NCBI GenBank assembly: GCA_028285595.1
Contig: JANQOW010000052.1
Coordinates: 1-64,000 of the forward strand
DNA from: Hyphomicrobiales bacterium
Lineage (GTDB): Bacteria; Pseudomonadota; Alphaproteobacteria; Rhizobiales; CAJQND01
Direction of reading: 5' to 3'
DNA length: 64,000 bases
The notes beneath the pieces were generated by a model. The model made no database searches. It was given only the letters and a program-made list of their open reading frames with translations, and was not told the origin of the DNA. Positions 1 through 9,537 of this stretch are shown one piece after another (within the stretch, counting starts at the first letter, position 1; every line of letters begins with the position of its first letter). The position numbers were made by a program, and so were the translations under genes.

Positions 1-2
1 GC

Positions 3-1172
3 TTGTCACCGGATCCCAACGACGCCTACATCGCTGACGGGATCGCCAGTGAAGTCATCAACATGCTCTCGCGCGTGCCCGATCTGCGGGTGGCGTCGCG
101 TTCGGCGATATTCAGTTCGCGCGCGCAAGGGGAAGATGCATGGGATCTGGTGCGTGAGCACCAGTTTCGCTACGTGCTGACAGGTAATGTACGCCACGCG
201 GGCTCAAAGCTCAGGGTGATTGCCGAGTTAACGGAGGTGGCCACCCGCAGTCAGCTTTGGTCCAACACCTATAACGGCGATTTGTCCGACGTGTTCGCCG
301 TTCAAGAGGAAATTGCCACGGCAATCGTGATTGCCTTTGGCGGGGAACTGCTGCGGGCGGAATGGCAACGCGTCAGTGCGCATCCAACCCAGAACCTGGA
401 TGCTTGGGGATTGGTGCAAAAGGCGCGCGCGCTCAATTTACCAGTAAACCGTGATGCCATCGATGAGGCCCTGGACCTGGCGCGACAGGCCGTGGAATTG
501 GACGCGACTTACGCGGGTGCTCATGCCTGCTTGGCGTCGGTTCTGATGCAACGGGTGGTGAGCGGGTTCAGCGAAGATTTTGAGAGTGACCGGATTGGTG
601 CCCAGACGGCGGTGGAGCGGGCCGCTGAACTCTCCCCGGATGACCCCGCGGTGCAGCGCACGTTGGGCAAGATCTGGAGCAATTGCGGACAGCACGAAAA
701 AGCGGTGGCCGCGCTCCGGCGGGCCGTGGACATTGCCCCTTTTGACTTCCACAGTTGGGGGCGGTTGGGGCGAACCTTGTGTTATGGCGGAACGCCTGAA
801 GAGATCGAGGAAGGTCAAGCCATCCTGGACCGCATTTTGGTCTCTGCGCCCAATCACCCCATGGTGAACTATTGGCTCTATTTCAAAGCGAATGCCTGTC
901 TGCGCCAAGAACGAGCAGAAGATGCTGTGCGCGCAGCCCGCAAGAGTGTGGAGATCCAGCCTGGATACGCAGGCGCTTGGGTCACTCTGGCCAATGCGCT
1001 TGGGACGCTGGGCAAGATCGACGAGGCTCATGCCGCCATGGACAGAGCGCGGAAAGCCAATCCCGCCTTAACACCGGAGCATCTGTTCGAGCAGATCCAG
1101 ATTGCAGGTGGCGGCGATGCTGCTCATGCGGAGAAGGCGCTGGCCGGCCTCAAAGCGGCCGGTTTGCTCTAG
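3..1172 (+). CDS. TPR-repeat protein with TolB-like domain, C-terminal part (adenylate-cyclase-associated type)
   Basis: The reading frame is open to the left edge, so the true start lies outside the window. The first ~110 residues (DPNDAYIADGIASEVINML, then VLTGNVRHAG and SNTYNGDL) match the TolB-like/FlgO-like segment that, in many alphaproteobacterial proteins, sits between an N-terminal class III cyclase or DNA-binding domain and C-terminal TPRs. Residues ~135-389 are helical TPR-like repeats rich in A, L and R. A cyclase domain may therefore lie upstream, but nothing here proves one. Its stop codon TAG shares the palindrome CTAG (1169-1172) with the stop of the convergent sulfotransferase gene. 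Family assignment is fairly secure; the biological role is unknown. Confidence 0.75.
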   Translation: MSPDPNDAYIADGIASEVINMLSRVPDLRVASRSAIFSSRAQGEDAWDLVREHQFRYVLTGNVRHAGSKLRVIAELTEVATRSQLWSNTYNGDLSDVFAVQEEIATAIVIAFGGELLRAEWQRVSAHPTQNLDAWGLVQKARALNLPVNRDAIDEALDLARQAVELDATYAGAHACLASVLMQRVVSGFSEDFESDRIGAQTAVERAAELSPDDPAVQRTLGKIWSNCGQHEKAVAALRRAVDIAPFDFHSWGRLGRTLCYGGTPEEIEEGQAILDRILVSAPNHPMVNYWLYFKANACLRQERAEDAVRAARKSVEIQPGYAGAWVTLANALGTLGKIDEAHAAMDRARKANPALTPEHLFEQIQIAGGGDAAHAEKALAGLKAAGLL

Positions 1173-2533
1173 GGATCGTAGAGCCCGTCCAGTCGTCCGG
1201 CGATGCGTCCAAAGTGATGCTGATAGTTTTTCCAACGGCCAATGGAGCTGGTTGTGACCGGTTGGCGGGCCTGCCAACGGCTGGCTGTGGCGATGGCCGC
1301 GGCTGACGCCTCTGGCTTGAGGCATGCATCATGCCAATCCAGCCCGACAAAGCTGATCAGCTTGCGCGCTTCAGCTTCCGGGGATTGCACGAGATCTTCG
1401 TAATCGACGGTGTGAAGGGCCACCGGAGGATTGGACTGCCAAAAACTCATCAGCCAGTGGTAGAGACGCAGAAAATCGCCCAAGGTTTCCTGTGAATACG
1501 TGAACCCATTGCCCTTCTGGAAATGCTGGAAGAAGCAGGAGGTTGCGGTATCCATCAGGTGTCGGCGTACATGGATGACCTTGGCATTGGGGAACAAAAG
1601 CGCGATGAGCCCCAAATGGAAGAAGTTGAACGGCATCTTGTCCGTAAAGCGCAGATAGCCTGCCGGAGCCCTTTGATTGATCATTTCCAGACAGGCGTCC
1701 GCGGCACGCAAAAACTCCACGGCGGGCACGTGCCGCAAGTAGGCCGCGATGGTTCCTCGATTGCGCTCCGATACGCGCTGGCGCATTTGGGCGTTGATGT
1801 TGCCGATCATCGTTAACTCGCCTGCACCGTAGATCTGTGGGTGGGCGGCCAGGATGCGCTCGCATAACGTGCTTCCGGAGCGGGGCGTGCCGACAATGAA
1901 GACCGGAGCCGGCGAGCGGCTGCCGAAACTCCGCCGCTTGGTGAAAACGGTTTTTCGCGCAACCTTGATGATCTCGGCCACATGGACCTCGTGCGCCTCC
2001 AGATTGAACGGCCGTTTGACCAAGGCGTTTGCCTCTGAGGCATATGCGAAGGCGTTGTCGTAGTCGCCGATATCGTCCAGGGCCTTTGCCAGGGCAAAGC
2101 CCAGGTGGATGCGCTCGGCCTGGGACTGGCCCTCTTTGGCATGAAGGGCCTTCATCTGCCCGATCAAAGGATCATGGGCCTCAAACTTCAGGAAGCCGGA
2201 AAGATTGAAGTACGCCTCTGCATAGTCCGGCTTCAATGCAATTGCGCGTCTGTAACTTCGGATCGCTTCGTCAAAGTGTCCGGTGGCCGTCAGCATGGAC
2301 GCGTAATTGTGGCGGATGACCGGTGCATCCGGACGCAATTGCAGGGCTTGCAGCACCAGCCCCAGAGCCTCCACGGACGATTTGTCCCGGCTCCACAAGA
2401 GCGTTCCTAACAGATGAAGAGCATCGATGTTGTCGGGCTCAGTTCTTAGTATAGTGCGATAGCGTTCTTCAGCCTTGGAGAAGTTTCCAGACTGCTGATC
2501 GTGGACTGCTTGGTTTAAGGACACCCGGCTCAT
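1169..2533 (-). CDS. TPR-domain sulfotransferase
   Basis: 454 residues. Residues ~1-180 are TPR repeats (for example RYRTILRTEPDNIDALHLLG and SYRRAIALKPDYAEAYFNLS). Residues ~210-450 are a sulfotransferase domain: VGTPRSGSTL is the 5'-phosphosulfate loop that holds PAPS, and VIHVRRHLMDTATSCFF matches the 3'-phosphate region. The architecture is that of bacterial TPR plus tyrosylprotein-sulfotransferase-like proteins, which transfer sulfate from PAPS to a protein or small acceptor; the acceptor cannot be told from sequence. No signal peptide is visible, so it is probably cytoplasmic. The ATG at 2533 has only a weak ribosome site. It is convergent with the preceding TPR gene. Confidence 0.8.
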   Translation of the reverse strand: MSRVSLNQAVHDQQSGNFSKAEERYRTILRTEPDNIDALHLLGTLLWSRDKSSVEALGLVLQALQLRPDAPVIRHNYASMLTATGHFDEAIRSYRRAIALKPDYAEAYFNLSGFLKFEAHDPLIGQMKALHAKEGQSQAERIHLGFALAKALDDIGDYDNAFAYASEANALVKRPFNLEAHEVHVAEIIKVARKTVFTKRRSFGSRSPAPVFIVGTPRSGSTLCERILAAHPQIYGAGELTMIGNINAQMRQRVSERNRGTIAAYLRHVPAVEFLRAADACLEMINQRAPAGYLRFTDKMPFNFFHLGLIALLFPNAKVIHVRRHLMDTATSCFFQHFQKGNGFTYSQETLGDFLRLYHWLMSFWQSNPPVALHTVDYEDLVQSPEAEARKLISFVGLDWHDACLKPEASAAAIATASRWQARQPVTTSSIGRWKNYQHHFGRIAGRLDGLYDP

Positions 2534-2644
2534 GGAAAATCCATAGCGCGGCCCTTAGATTCGCACAAAAGAGTGCGCTGAACACAATCATCTGGCGTAC
2601 ACTTAAATGACAGATCAGGCCAAAGCCCAACTGGAATTGAACTT

Positions 2645-3355
2645 GTGACCCGTATCTTTCTCATCTTAGGCGTATTGCTGATCGTGATCCCGATCTTGGG
2701 CATGCTGTTTCTAAAGGCATCGCCGGCCAGGTTGGCAGCCGTTTTACGCGTGCTGGCTGGGAGCGTCCTGCTGGCGGCCGGAACCCTGTTGGCCACGCGT
2801 GGGCTCGCTCTGGTTGGCGGTCCTTTGGCGTTCTTTGGTTTTATGATGCTGTCGCGCGCGTTGGGTGTTGGACCGTTCGGGCGCTGGCCCATGGGCCGGC
2901 GCAAGGCGCAAGGGCAGACGTCGGCCGTTCGCACCAAGGTGCTCGCCATGGAGCTGGATCATGACAGCGGAAAGATGGATGGCGAAATTCTGGCTGGGGA
3001 ATATGCCGGACGCCGACTGTCAGACCTAAGTCTTGAGGAGCTTGTGGTCCTAATGGCCGAATGCACGGCCGCCAAGGACCAGTCATTGGCCCTCTTGGAA
3101 GCCTATCTGGACAGGGCCCATCCTGATTGGCGTGACGGCGCGGAAGGGGAGGGTGCATCGGGCTCGGGCAATGCATCGGCCAAGATGACCGTTCGGGAGG
3201 CTTATGAAATCCTGGGGCTGGAACCAGGGGCCGGTGAAGAGGAAATCGTCGCCGCCCACCGGCGCATGATGAAGCAGTATCACCCCGACCAGGGTGGTTC
3301 GGATTATCTGGCTGCCCGGATCAACCAGGCTAAGGATCTGTTGCTTGGCGTCTAA
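2645..3355 (+). CDS. Membrane-anchored J-domain (DnaJ-like) protein
   Basis: 236 residues from a GTG start. Residues 1-75 contain two or three hydrophobic helices (IFLILGVLLIVIPILGMLF, VLAGSVLLAAGTLLA, GGPLAFFGFMMLS). A soluble linker follows, including LSLEELVVLMAEC. A C-terminal J domain (~180-236) has the diagnostic HPD triad in MKQYHPDQGGSDYLAARIN. The J domain stimulates Hsp70 (DnaK) ATPase, so this protein probably recruits DnaK to the inner membrane. This layout, with N-terminal membrane helices and the J domain at the extreme C-terminus, is common for short alphaproteobacterial DnaJ-domain proteins. The client is unknown. It is transcribed away from the sulfotransferase and convergent with the carboxypeptidase gene. 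Confidence 0.8.
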   Translation: MTRIFLILGVLLIVIPILGMLFLKASPARLAAVLRVLAGSVLLAAGTLLATRGLALVGGPLAFFGFMMLSRALGVGPFGRWPMGRRKAQGQTSAVRTKVLAMELDHDSGKMDGEILAGEYAGRRLSDLSLEELVVLMAECTAAKDQSLALLEAYLDRAHPDWRDGAEGEGASGSGNASAKMTVREAYEILGLEPGAGEEEIVAAHRRMMKQYHPDQGGSDYLAARINQAKDLLLGV

Positions 3356-3425
3356 TGGACACGAGACGATGTCGTTCAGGCGAGCTGTTTAGACCGCACC
3401 CGTTTTCTGAACAGGTGATGGGGGA

Positions 3426-4895
3426 TCAGCTTCTGGGCGCAATGGTCAAGCAGCCGAATGAACGGCGTGACAGCGACTTGCAAGCACGCTTGGCCTGGTT
3501 GCGGTTGAACCCTGCGAACCGGGCGCGGTAAAGCTTTGCGCCTTTTGTTTTCACAACCATCGTGAGGGCCTTCTTGCCTCTTAGGGCTTTCAGGCCGATG
3601 TTCTTGGCTTTGGTGAGACCGGAGAGGGCCTCGCCGGCGCTGTTGTAAGCGCCGATTTGGATTTGCCAAGTGCGGCCGCGGGCCATTCCGATGCGGGGCT
3701 CTGCGCGCTTGGTTTTGCGCTTGGCGACTTTGACTTGCTGCGTTTGGGGGACGTCGTCCTGCAATCTCTCAATGTCCGCCCGGTCCGACTTGTTGCTTAT
3801 GTCCGCTGGAAGCGCTTCGGTCTCAGTGACCTTTGCCGCAATCAGGCTCTTCATTTGCGCGCGCACTGGCGCCGCTCCTGCGCCATTGGCGCTGAGGACC
3901 CGGACCCGGCTGTCAGATTGTCCGTTTGGCGAAATAATATTTGGCTTACGCGGCTTTGCAGCGGCAACCTTATGCGGCTTGCGCCGTTTGTAGCCGGGAG
4001 GTGTGCCGGCCACAGATGCTAAGCGCAGGCGCTTGCGATAGGGCACCTTTTTCAGGGCTGTTTTCAGGATGCCCGTCATGTAACGGTTGCGAGAGCGGCC
4101 AGACTTGCCGCCCATGACCACGCCCACCACGTGGCGCCCCTTTCGGCGCACGGAGGATGTCAGGTTGAAGCCTGATGCGCGCGTGTAACCGGTTTTGATG
4201 CCGTCGACACCTTTCACGCGGCCGAGCAACCGGTTGTGATTGCCGTACCTGCGGCCCTTATACGTGAAGGTGCGTGTGCGGAAATAGCTGTAATACTGCG
4301 GAAAATCGCGCTGAATGCGCAAGCCCAGCGTGGCCATGTCGCGCGCAGTTGTGCGCTGGCGTCGATTGGGAAGGCCCGAGGCATTGGCGAATGTGGTGCG
4401 GCTCATGCCCAGAGCGCGCGCAGTGCGGGTCATGCGACGTGCGAAATTGGCTTCGCTTCCGCCCAGGTTTTCAGCCACGGTTGTGGCCACGTCATTGGCA
4501 GACTTGGTGACCAAGGCCTTGATCGCGTGCCGGACCCTAATGGTGGAACCGGGCTTGAGACCCAGTTTGGATGGCTGCATGGAGGCTGCACGGCGCGAGA
4601 CACGTAAGGGCGTATCGATACTGATGCGCCCAGCTTCCAGATCCTGAAACACCAGATAAAGGGTCATGATCTTGGTCAACGAAGCCGGGTAGCGCAATGC
4701 GTCTGCATTGCGCGCAAAGATCACTCGGCCGCTGTGGGCGTCCACGGTAATGGCCGCGAACTTCGCTGCAGCTTGTGCAGAAGGACCTGATGCCAGGAAG
4801 AAGGTGGCAGCCAGGAGCGCTCCAAATAATGAGATCAAAAGGTTGGAAACCCTGGAACGAGCCTGGCCGCCATACTCGCCAACTCTTACAAACAT
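3426..4895 (-). CDS. D-alanyl-D-alanine carboxypeptidase (peptidase S11) with SPOR domain
   Basis: 489 residues. An N-terminal hydrophobic segment ending near AQA is a likely signal peptide. The serine DD-peptidase motifs are present: SLTK (SxxK, nucleophile Ser), SAN (SxN) in TKSANDVATTVAE, and KTG in GIKTGYTRASG. Family S11 enzymes (DacA/DacF) trim the terminal D-Ala from peptidoglycan pentapeptides in the periplasm. A long basic linker (~280-400) leads to a C-terminal SPOR domain (~410-489, IQIGAYNSAGEAL to AKRACKSLSRRSFG), which binds denuded septal glycan strands. This suggests action at the division site. The S11 plus SPOR layout is common in Rhizobiales. Confidence 0.88.
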   Translation of the reverse strand: MFVRVGEYGGQARSRVSNLLISLFGALLAATFFLASGPSAQAAAKFAAITVDAHSGRVIFARNADALRYPASLTKIMTLYLVFQDLEAGRISIDTPLRVSRRAASMQPSKLGLKPGSTIRVRHAIKALVTKSANDVATTVAENLGGSEANFARRMTRTARALGMSRTTFANASGLPNRRQRTTARDMATLGLRIQRDFPQYYSYFRTRTFTYKGRRYGNHNRLLGRVKGVDGIKTGYTRASGFNLTSSVRRKGRHVVGVVMGGKSGRSRNRYMTGILKTALKKVPYRKRLRLASVAGTPPGYKRRKPHKVAAAKPRKPNIISPNGQSDSRVRVLSANGAGAAPVRAQMKSLIAAKVTETEALPADISNKSDRADIERLQDDVPQTQQVKVAKRKTKRAEPRIGMARGRTWQIQIGAYNSAGEALSGLTKAKNIGLKALRGKKALTMVVKTKGAKLYRARFAGFNRNQAKRACKSLSRRSFGCLTIAPRS

Positions 4896-5209
4896 ACTCT
4901 CTTCGCCTCACGCCTTCGAAACGGAAGAGAAGACCCGATATCCGCTCATTTTGTGGCGTTATCCAGTCTGTACTTGGGCAAACGTGTTTGCGAACATCCC
5001 TGGGGCAATTACTGGTACTGTGCCAAGGGGCCGTTGCGTTTGTCCTGCCCAACTCCCAATCCGATACACTACTCACCACCCCGGTCCCTGCGGGGGTTGC
5101 CTGTCTCTGTTACTGAGCTGCAACAGCTACGGATATTCTCTGATCTGGCTTACCAAACGATTAAACGTTCAGCTTCGCTCAAGCTTGGATGGCTCGCATT
5201 TTCTTTTTT
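4896..5209. other. Gene-free interval upstream of the carboxypeptidase and phasin genes
   Basis: No credible coding frame, tRNA or conserved RNA was recognised in this stretch between two divergent genes. It is less GC-rich than its surroundings. It must hold the leftward promoter of the carboxypeptidase gene. The rightward phasin promoter starts at its right edge. Confidence 0.5.
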
Positions 5210-5269
5210 TGTGCACTGCAATAAATCGGCTTGACATTAATGATGCAGTGCACATATAACGATTGTGCA
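5210..5269 (+). promoter_or_regulatory. Phasin promoter with inverted-repeat operator (PhaR-like candidate)
   Basis: A sigma-70-like promoter reads TTGACA (5231-5236), 18-bp spacer, TATAAC (5255-5260). An 11-bp perfect inverted repeat brackets the -35 box: TGTGCACTGCA at 5210-5220 and TGCAGTGCACA at 5244-5254. A third TGTGCA lies at 5264-5269, near the predicted transcription start. PhaR repressors of PHA-producing alphaproteobacteria bind TGC-rich, CTGC/GCAG-containing sites in phasin promoters, so PhaR is the natural candidate. That assignment is inference. Confidence 0.65.
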
Positions 5270-5340
5270 AGCGCGAAGAGCGAGGCCGCTCGACGCCAAG
5301 TTTGAATTTTCAAGTCCGATGGGGACAGGAGCCAAGTGTG

Positions 5341-5691
5341 ATGATCAAGTCGTTTGAAGAAGCCCAAAACTGGGGCAAAGAAGGTTTTGAAGCTTATGTG
5401 GCGAGCGCAACTGCTTTGACCAAAGGCTTCCAGTCAATCGCAACTGAAGTTGCTGATTACTCTCGCAAGTCCTTCGAAGAAGGTTCTGCGGTAATCGAAA
5501 AAGCCATGGCCGCCAAAAGCTTCGACAAAGCTGTTGAAGTTCAGCAGGGCTATGCAAAGGCAGCTTCTGAAGCATACCTGAACGAGCTGAACAAGCTCGG
5601 CGAACTCTACAAAGAGACTGCAAAAGAGGCTTACAAGCCTTTTGAAGCCAGCGTTGCCAAATTCTCCGGCAAAGCACCCGCAGCAAAGTAA
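5341..5691 (+). CDS. phaP: Phasin family protein
   Basis: 116 residues from the ATG at 5341 (a GTG lies directly before it), chosen because CAGGAG at 5326-5331 gives a good ribosome site; the longer frame from 5263 would begin near the predicted transcription start. The protein is a highly charged amphipathic helix without membrane segment (SFEEAQNWGKEGFEAYVASA, DYSRKSFEEGSAVIEKAM), typical of the phasin_2 family that coats polyhydroxyalkanoate granules. Length is usual for the small rhizobial phasins. No PHA synthase lies in the window. The gene stands alone between an operator-bearing promoter and a strong terminator, suggesting high, regulated expression. Confidence 0.88.
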   Translation: MIKSFEEAQNWGKEGFEAYVASATALTKGFQSIATEVADYSRKSFEEGSAVIEKAMAAKSFDKAVEVQQGYAKAASEAYLNELNKLGELYKETAKEAYKPFEASVAKFSGKAPAAK

Positions 5692-5695
5692 GTTA

Positions 5696-5766
5696 GATCG
5701 CGCTTCGCCGCGATCCCGGTTTATCCGGTTTCAAACCCGGTGCAGTGAACTGCACCGGGTTTTTTC
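5696..5766 (+). terminator. Phasin rho-independent terminator with preceding hairpin
   Basis: A 13-bp perfect stem (5733-5745 pairing with 5750-5762, loop TGAA) is followed by a run of T. The stem core is CCCGGTGCAG. A smaller hairpin, GATCGCG/CGCGATC with a 6-nt loop, lies immediately upstream at 5696-5715, just after the stop codon. Confidence 0.92.
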
Positions 5767-5888
5767 GCGTTCAATTCTACGGTTTTTTGCACCTTGTCCC
5801 TTGCGGAGCAGCGTCAAAGCTCGCATCTTTAGGATGACACACTATATAGGTCGCGTTGGTCGGAGAATGGGCCTCCTCTAGGACGTAC

Positions 5889-6245
5889 ATGGCTTTTGTT
5901 GAGAACATTACCGCGATGGCGGAGGATAAGGACGACGATGGCGGTTCGGGCAACCAAACCGGCGTTATCACGCGTGCAAAGCCGAAAACAAAGAAGCCCA
6001 GCCTTTATAAGGTTCTCCTTCTGAACGATGATTACACACCCATGGAATTCGTGGTGTATGTGCTGGAGAAGTTCTTCGGAATGGGACTTGACCAAGCAAC
6101 CCGCGTAATGCTCCATGTTCACCAAAAGGGTGTTGGCGTCTGTGGCGTCTATACCTTTGAAATCGCTGAAACCAAAGTGACGCAGGTGATGGATTTCGCC
6201 CGAGAGCATCAGCATCCCCTGCAGTGCACAATGGAAAAGGAGTAA
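5889..6245 (+). CDS. clpS: ATP-dependent Clp protease adaptor ClpS
   Basis: 118 residues from the ATG at 5889; an in-frame TTG at 5856 and ATG at 5916 are alternatives, and AGGA just upstream favours 5889. The conserved core is clear: [20 protein letters not shown] followed by [24 protein letters not shown]. The NDD segment and the later His-containing region form the pocket that binds N-degron residues. ClpS hands N-end-rule substrates to ClpAP. The acidic, disordered N-terminus ([12 protein letters not shown]) is usual. clpA starts 8 bp after the stop codon, so the two are co-transcribed. Confidence 0.95.
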   Translation: MAFVENITAMAEDKDDDGGSGNQTGVITRAKPKTKKPSLYKVLLLNDDYTPMEFVVYVLEKFFGMGLDQATRVMLHVHQKGVGVCGVYTFEIAETKVTQVMDFAREHQHPLQCTMEKE

Positions 6246-6253
6246 CAGGTCCA

Positions 6254-8695
6254 GTGCCATCATTCTCACGCAGCCTCGAAGAAGCATTGCACCGCGCGCT
6301 CGCGCTTGCGAATGACCGAAGCCAGGAATATGCCACGCTTGAACACTTGTTACTGGCGCTCATTGATGACACCGATGCGGCTGCCGTAATGCGCGCCTGC
6401 AACGTTGATCTCGATGCTCTGCGTCGCAATCTTGAGAACTATGTGGACACGGAACTGGCGACATTGGTGTCCGCGACGGGCGATGATTCCAAACCAACTG
6501 CTGGCTTTCAGCGGGTCATTCAGCGCGCTGTCATTCACGTTCAGTCGTCTGGTCGCGAAGAAGTGACTGGCGCCAACGTTCTGGTGGCGATCTTCGCTGA
6601 GCGCGAGAGCCATGCCGCTTACTTCCTGCAAGAGCAGGATATGACGCGGTATGATGCGGTCAACTATATCTCCCACGGCATAGCCAAACGCGCCGGCTCG
6701 TCCGAGCCGCGCAGCGTCCGCGGTGTTGAGGAAGAACGCGACGCTGAATCGGGTGAGGGCGGCGAGAGCAAAGACGGCACCGATGCATTGGAAGCCTATT
6801 GCGTCAATTTGAACCGCAAGGCGGAAGAAGGCCGCATTGATCCACTTATTGGCCGTGAAGCCGAGGTGCGGCGCACGGTTCAAGTCCTATGCCGCCGCCA
6901 GAAGAACAATCCATTGTTCGTCGGCGAGTCGGGCGTGGGCAAGACTGCCATTGCTGAAGGTCTGGCGCGCAAGATCGTCAACAATGATGTGCCGGAGGTT
7001 CTGAAAGAGTGCACCATTTTCGCCCTCGACATGGGCGCCCTTTTGGCCGGAACGCGCTATCGCGGCGATTTTGAAGAGCGTCTGAAAGCGGTCGTGAAAG
7101 AGATCGAGGATTACGAAGGCGCGATTATGTTCATCGATGAGATCCATACGGTCATCGGTGCAGGCGCGACCTCAGGCGGAGCTATGGATGCCTCTAACCT
7201 CCTGAAACCGGCTCTGGCCGGCGGAACCCTCAGGTGCATCGGTTCGACCACCTATAAGGAATACCGCCAGCACTTCGAGAAAGATCGCGCTCTGGTGCGC
7301 CGCTTCCAGAAGATCGACATTAACGAGCCTTCTGTTGAAGATGCGGTGAAGATCCTGAAGGGGCTGAAGCCTTACTTCGAGGATTTCCACAATATCCGCT
7401 ACACCAACGATGCGATCCGCCAGGCGGTTGAGCTGTCAGCCAAATACATGTCTGACCGTAAGCTGCCGGACAAGGCGATCGATGTGATCGATGAGACCGG
7501 TGCGTCACAGATGCTGCTGCCGGAATCCCGGCGCCGCAAGACCATTGGCATCAAAGAGGTCGAAGAGACCATTGCCAGCATGGCCCGCATTCCACCGAAG
7601 ACCGTCTCCAAGTCCGACGCGGAGGTGTTGCAGGATCTGTCTTCAACACTGCGCCGGGTTGTGTTTGGTCAGGACAAGGCCATTGATGCGTTGGCCTCGG
7701 CCATTAAGCTGTCACGCGCCGGATTGCGCGAGCCGGAAAAACCCATCGGCAACTACCTCTTCTCCGGGCCCACGGGCGTGGGTAAAACCGAAGTGGCTCG
7801 TCAGTTGGCAGATGCCATGGGCGTTGAGCTTCTGCGGTTCGATATGTCGGAATACATGGAGCGCCATACCGTCTCCAGACTGATCGGTGCGCCTCCCGGT
7901 TATGTGGGCTTTGATCAAGGCGGTCTCCTCACTGACGGGGTCGATCAAAACCCGCATTGCGTGCTGTTGCTCGATGAGATTGAGAAAGCTCACCCTGATC
8001 TCTTCAACATTCTCTTGCAGGTGATGGATCACGGCAAGCTCACCGATCACAACGGCAAATCCATCGACTTCCGCAATGTGATCCTCATCATGACTACCAA
8101 TGCGGGTGCGGCTGATCTGGCCAAGCCGGCTATGGGTTTCACGCAGTCCAAGAGGGAAGGGGACGATGAAGAGGCCATCAACAAGATGTTCTCTCCTGAA
8201 TTCCGGAACCGTCTGGATGCGGTCATTCCGTTCGCTCCGCTCAGCCAAGACGTGATCCAACGGGTCGTTGAGAAGTTCGTCCTGCAACTGGAAGCGCAAT
8301 TGGCCGACCGTCAGGTGAACATCGAACTGACAGACGAGGCAGCGGATTGGCTGGCCAAGGAAGGCTATGACGAACTCTACGGCGCCAGACCGTTGGCGCG
8401 GGTGATCCAGGAGAACATCAAGAAGCCGCTGGCTGACGAAGTGTTGTTCGGGAAGCTGTCCGGGGGTGGTACTGTCAAGGTGGTGGTCGAGCGTAAGGAC
8501 GGAAAGTCGGCCCTCGGCTTTGAGTTCCTTACCGGGGATGCCGAGAAGGCCAAGCCCACCAAGCCTGCAAAAGCGAAGGCGACTCGCAAAAAAACCGCTA
8601 CAAAGAAAAAAGCTGCGCCGCGGAAAAAGTCTCCGCCGCGTAAGAAAAGTGGTGGCGGTGGATCAGTCCCGAGCGTTCCACTGCTGACGGATTAA
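6254..8695 (+). CDS. clpA: ATP-dependent Clp protease ATP-binding subunit ClpA
   Basis: About 814 residues from the GTG at 6254, with AGGAG at 6238-6242 upstream and the family-typical start [15 protein letters not shown]. Domains: N-terminal ClpN repeats (~1-140), AAA+ module 1 with Walker A GESGVGKT (~223) and Walker [10 protein letters not shown], and AAA+ module 2 with Walker A GPTGVGKT (~504) and Walker [12 protein letters not shown]. ClpA unfolds substrates and threads them into ClpP; clpS lies directly upstream. The last ~50 residues form a Lys/Arg/Pro-rich tail ([17 protein letters not shown]) ending in a Gly run and [11 protein letters not shown]. coli ClpA has no comparable tail, though extended basic tails occur in some relatives. 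Confidence 0.96.
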   Translation: MPSFSRSLEEALHRALALANDRSQEYATLEHLLLALIDDTDAAAVMRACNVDLDALRRNLENYVDTELATLVSATGDDSKPTAGFQRVIQRAVIHVQSSGREEVTGANVLVAIFAERESHAAYFLQEQDMTRYDAVNYISHGIAKRAGSSEPRSVRGVEEERDAESGEGGESKDGTDALEAYCVNLNRKAEEGRIDPLIGREAEVRRTVQVLCRRQKNNPLFVGESGVGKTAIAEGLARKIVNNDVPEVLKECTIFALDMGALLAGTRYRGDFEERLKAVVKEIEDYEGAIMFIDEIHTVIGAGATSGGAMDASNLLKPALAGGTLRCIGSTTYKEYRQHFEKDRALVRRFQKIDINEPSVEDAVKILKGLKPYFEDFHNIRYTNDAIRQAVELSAKYMSDRKLPDKAIDVIDETGASQMLLPESRRRKTIGIKEVEETIASMARIPPKTVSKSDAEVLQDLSSTLRRVVFGQDKAIDALASAIKLSRAGLREPEKPIGNYLFSGPTGVGKTEVARQLADAMGVELLRFDMSEYMERHTVSRLIGAPPGYVGFDQGGLLTDGVDQNPHCVLLLDEIEKAHPDLFNILLQVMDHGKLTDHNGKSIDFRNVILIMTTNAGAADLAKPAMGFTQSKREGDDEEAINKMFSPEFRNRLDAVIPFAPLSQDVIQRVVEKFVLQLEAQLADRQVNIELTDEAADWLAKEGYDELYGARPLARVIQENIKKPLADEVLFGKLSGGGTVKVVVERKDGKSALGFEFLTGDAEKAKPTKPAKAKATRKKTATKKKAAPRKKSPPRKKSGGGGSVPSVPLLTD

Positions 8696-8775
8696 CCGGG
8701 CGCGCATTTTCGCAATGGTTATGCGCGTCCCCAGACGGGACGCGCGAGCCTCCGGGGCGGCAGCCGTTCCTGGGT

Positions 8776-9429
8776 ATGCCGATGATGAGATTTGCATCTC
8801 GAGCCGTGCTTCTTGCGCTACTGCCAATCCTAATGCCTTGGCAATCTGTGGATGCCCTGGCCGCACCCAGCGCTTCTGATCAGAAAAAGCTGAAAAAATA
8901 TCTCAACTCACGCGCTTACGTAAACAAGTTGAGATTTGTGGTGGCGCGCTATGAAGCCAATGTGAATGGCTGCAAGAGCCCAAAGATTGCCGGGCGGACC
9001 GACGTGAAAATGCTTAAGGCCCCTGTGGCAATGCCCGATATCGGCGTGCCTAAGTCGAGCCAATGGATCGATACCGTCCGGGTTGAAGGTTGCGGAAAGC
9101 CGTTTCGTAGGAAGGTCATCGCGGCCCGGCACGGCGGAGAAGCGGTGATGTTTCCGTATCTTTCGGGAACCACGCGAACGACACCAAAGCTGCAGTTTGA
9201 CACCATGAAACTCGTGCTTGCGGCAGAACGCAAGCGGTCCACAAGGGCAGGCTGCAAAAAGAAGAGCCTCCTTAAGGTCAGCAATTCGCAGTTTGTCGCT
9301 CAAGCGAAGATGAAGCACGGGACCATGTGGCGGGAAACCTGGACCGTGAAAAACTGCAAGGGCCACCGCAAAGTCGGCATTTTGTTCACACCCGACAAGC
9401 GCGGAAAGATCCAGGTTTCCCTCGAATAA
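8776..9429 (+). CDS. Secreted hypothetical protein
   Basis: 217 residues. The start MPMMRFASRAVLLALLPILM followed by DALAAPSAS is a convincing Sec signal peptide with likely cleavage after ALA. The mature part is basic, lacks transmembrane helices and has about four cysteines (NGCKSPK, VEGCGKP, RAGCKKK, VKNCKGH), which could form two periplasmic disulfides. The C-terminal half reads like a small beta-rich domain (RETWTVKNCKGHRKVGILF). I do not recognise a named family. It follows clpA by 80 bp but need not share its promoter. Confidence 0.65.
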   Translation: MPMMRFASRAVLLALLPILMPWQSVDALAAPSASDQKKLKKYLNSRAYVNKLRFVVARYEANVNGCKSPKIAGRTDVKMLKAPVAMPDIGVPKSSQWIDTVRVEGCGKPFRRKVIAARHGGEAVMFPYLSGTTRTTPKLQFDTMKLVLAAERKRSTRAGCKKKSLLKVSNSQFVAQAKMKHGTMWRETWTVKNCKGHRKVGILFTPDKRGKIQVSLE

Positions 9430-9537
9430 GTTCGCGAGCGAAGCCTTTTTGTCCTTTGCCTGTTCAGGCAGTTCTTATGGGCGTATAGATAGGGTCCCAC
9501 TCGATTAAGCCCCACCAAGTTTATCCGCGTTCCCTGC

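Noticed and set aside
4896-5209. 6S RNA, SRP RNA or tRNA in the carboxypeptidase-phasin gap
   Set aside because: No cloverleaf, no conserved SRP tetraloop motif and no 6S-like long helix could be drawn.
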